From Brachypodium distachyon (taxonomy: Eukaryota > Streptophyta > Magnoliopsida > Poales > Poaceae): a stretch of 64,000 nucleotides of DNA. A program made the translations under genes and the position numbers. The notes beneath the pieces were generated by a model, which saw only the letters and a program-made list of their open reading frames with translations, did no database searches and was not told where the DNA came from. Positions 63,801-64,000 of this stretch are shown here, piece after piece. Within the stretch, counting starts at the first letter, position 1; the number at the start of each line of letters is the position of its first letter. The stretch covers positions 55,256,914 to 55,320,913 of the forward strand of contig NC_016132.3 of NCBI RefSeq assembly GCF_000005505.3, read 5' to 3'.

Positions 63801-64000
63801 TTCGGATAGAAGTCTACATATATATAACCGTGACACCTTATGAAGGGAAACCAATAAAAAGTTTAATAGAGATAAGCCAACTAATCTGTTGAAATTTATT
63901 CTCACAAATGCACCATGTTTTGTGCTAGGTTAGAAATAGCGTATTCACCTTTACAGTTCAGTACAAAGCTTGACACTGGATATTTCACCGCTCCATTATT
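60846..64000 (-). CDS. CCCH zinc-finger protein, 3' part of the gene (runs off the window end)
   Basis: Seven exons visible, minus strand: from 64000 (partial) to 63949, 63517-63466, 63372-63237, 63153-63055, 62972-62845, 62343-62257 and 62085-60846, with phases matching at each border. The upstream exons encode a conserved domain: GDVVIFEQNIYKR, an Arg/Gly stretch, CGKRTNAGRIIKESYG, AKQQHTFT, EILWSEGYKPWPPLHPLLIKG and MRQPWPDEQKRSR. The last exon (413 residues) is Gln/Asn/His-rich with degenerate internal repeats and ends with one C-x8-C-x5-C-x3-H finger (LKLCRYYQQNLWCPYQENCKFSH). Such fingers bind RNA. The combination resembles plant CCCH proteins that combine this domain with a C-terminal finger; no specific function is known to me. 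The N-terminus is missing. Confidence 0.88.

Overview
This window is nuclear DNA of a grass (Poaceae). Supporting features are spliced plant genes with GT-AG introns, GC-rich first exons beside AT-rich introns, Stowaway MITEs with CTCCCTCCGTTCC-type ends, and Ty1/copia and Ty3/gypsy LTR retrotransposons. The MITE type and gene style suit the Pooideae, but I cannot name the species. No bacterial or organellar features, CRISPR arrays or rRNA genes were seen.

Layout. 1-3615: 5' half of a degenerate copia element (minus strand), whose LTR lies inside one copy of a small duplicated gene; the intact copy is at 5325-5600 (-). 5.7-11.6 kb: intergenic. 11825-13655 (+): NAC transcription factor of the NAC35/LOV1 type, 3 exons. 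19029-21297 (+): MATE efflux carrier, 6 exons, flanked by a direct repeat (17.8 and 21.5 kb). 22537-23606: solo copia LTR (minus) with a perfect 5-bp target-site duplication. 24100-27468 (+): MLO-family membrane protein, 14 exons, convergent with 27823-31743 (-): RIO2 kinase, 12 exons. 34397-34735 (+): ARGOS/OSR-type organ-size protein. 35882-48551: 12.7-kb Ty3/gypsy element of the Tat type with two RNase H-like domains and a long antisense ORF behind pol. 48.5-51.1 kb: four Stowaway MITEs. 52045-52449 (-): small conserved-looking membrane protein. 53266-59271 (+): copia element of the same family as the solo LTR. 60846-64000 (-): CCCH zinc-finger gene that runs off the window end.

The host genes are unrelated single loci (transcription, transport, membrane signalling, ribosome biogenesis, growth control), not a pathway cluster. 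For the spliced genes I set exon borders from GT-AG sites and reading phase; the NAC, MATE, MLO and RIO2 models give uninterrupted proteins of 413, 482, 500 and 531 residues.

The most unusual observation concerns the copia family present as a solo LTR (22.5 kb) and a full element (53.3 kb). Its long LTR carries an Ala/Gln-rich reading frame that ends at a conserved GTACGT splice-donor-like site. In the full element, joining that donor (53867) to an AG acceptor just inside the internal region (54076) keeps the frame open into gag. This suggests a family whose first gag exon lies in the LTR. The second notable item is the antisense ORF of the gypsy element, whose internal stops in its first exon are all TAG.
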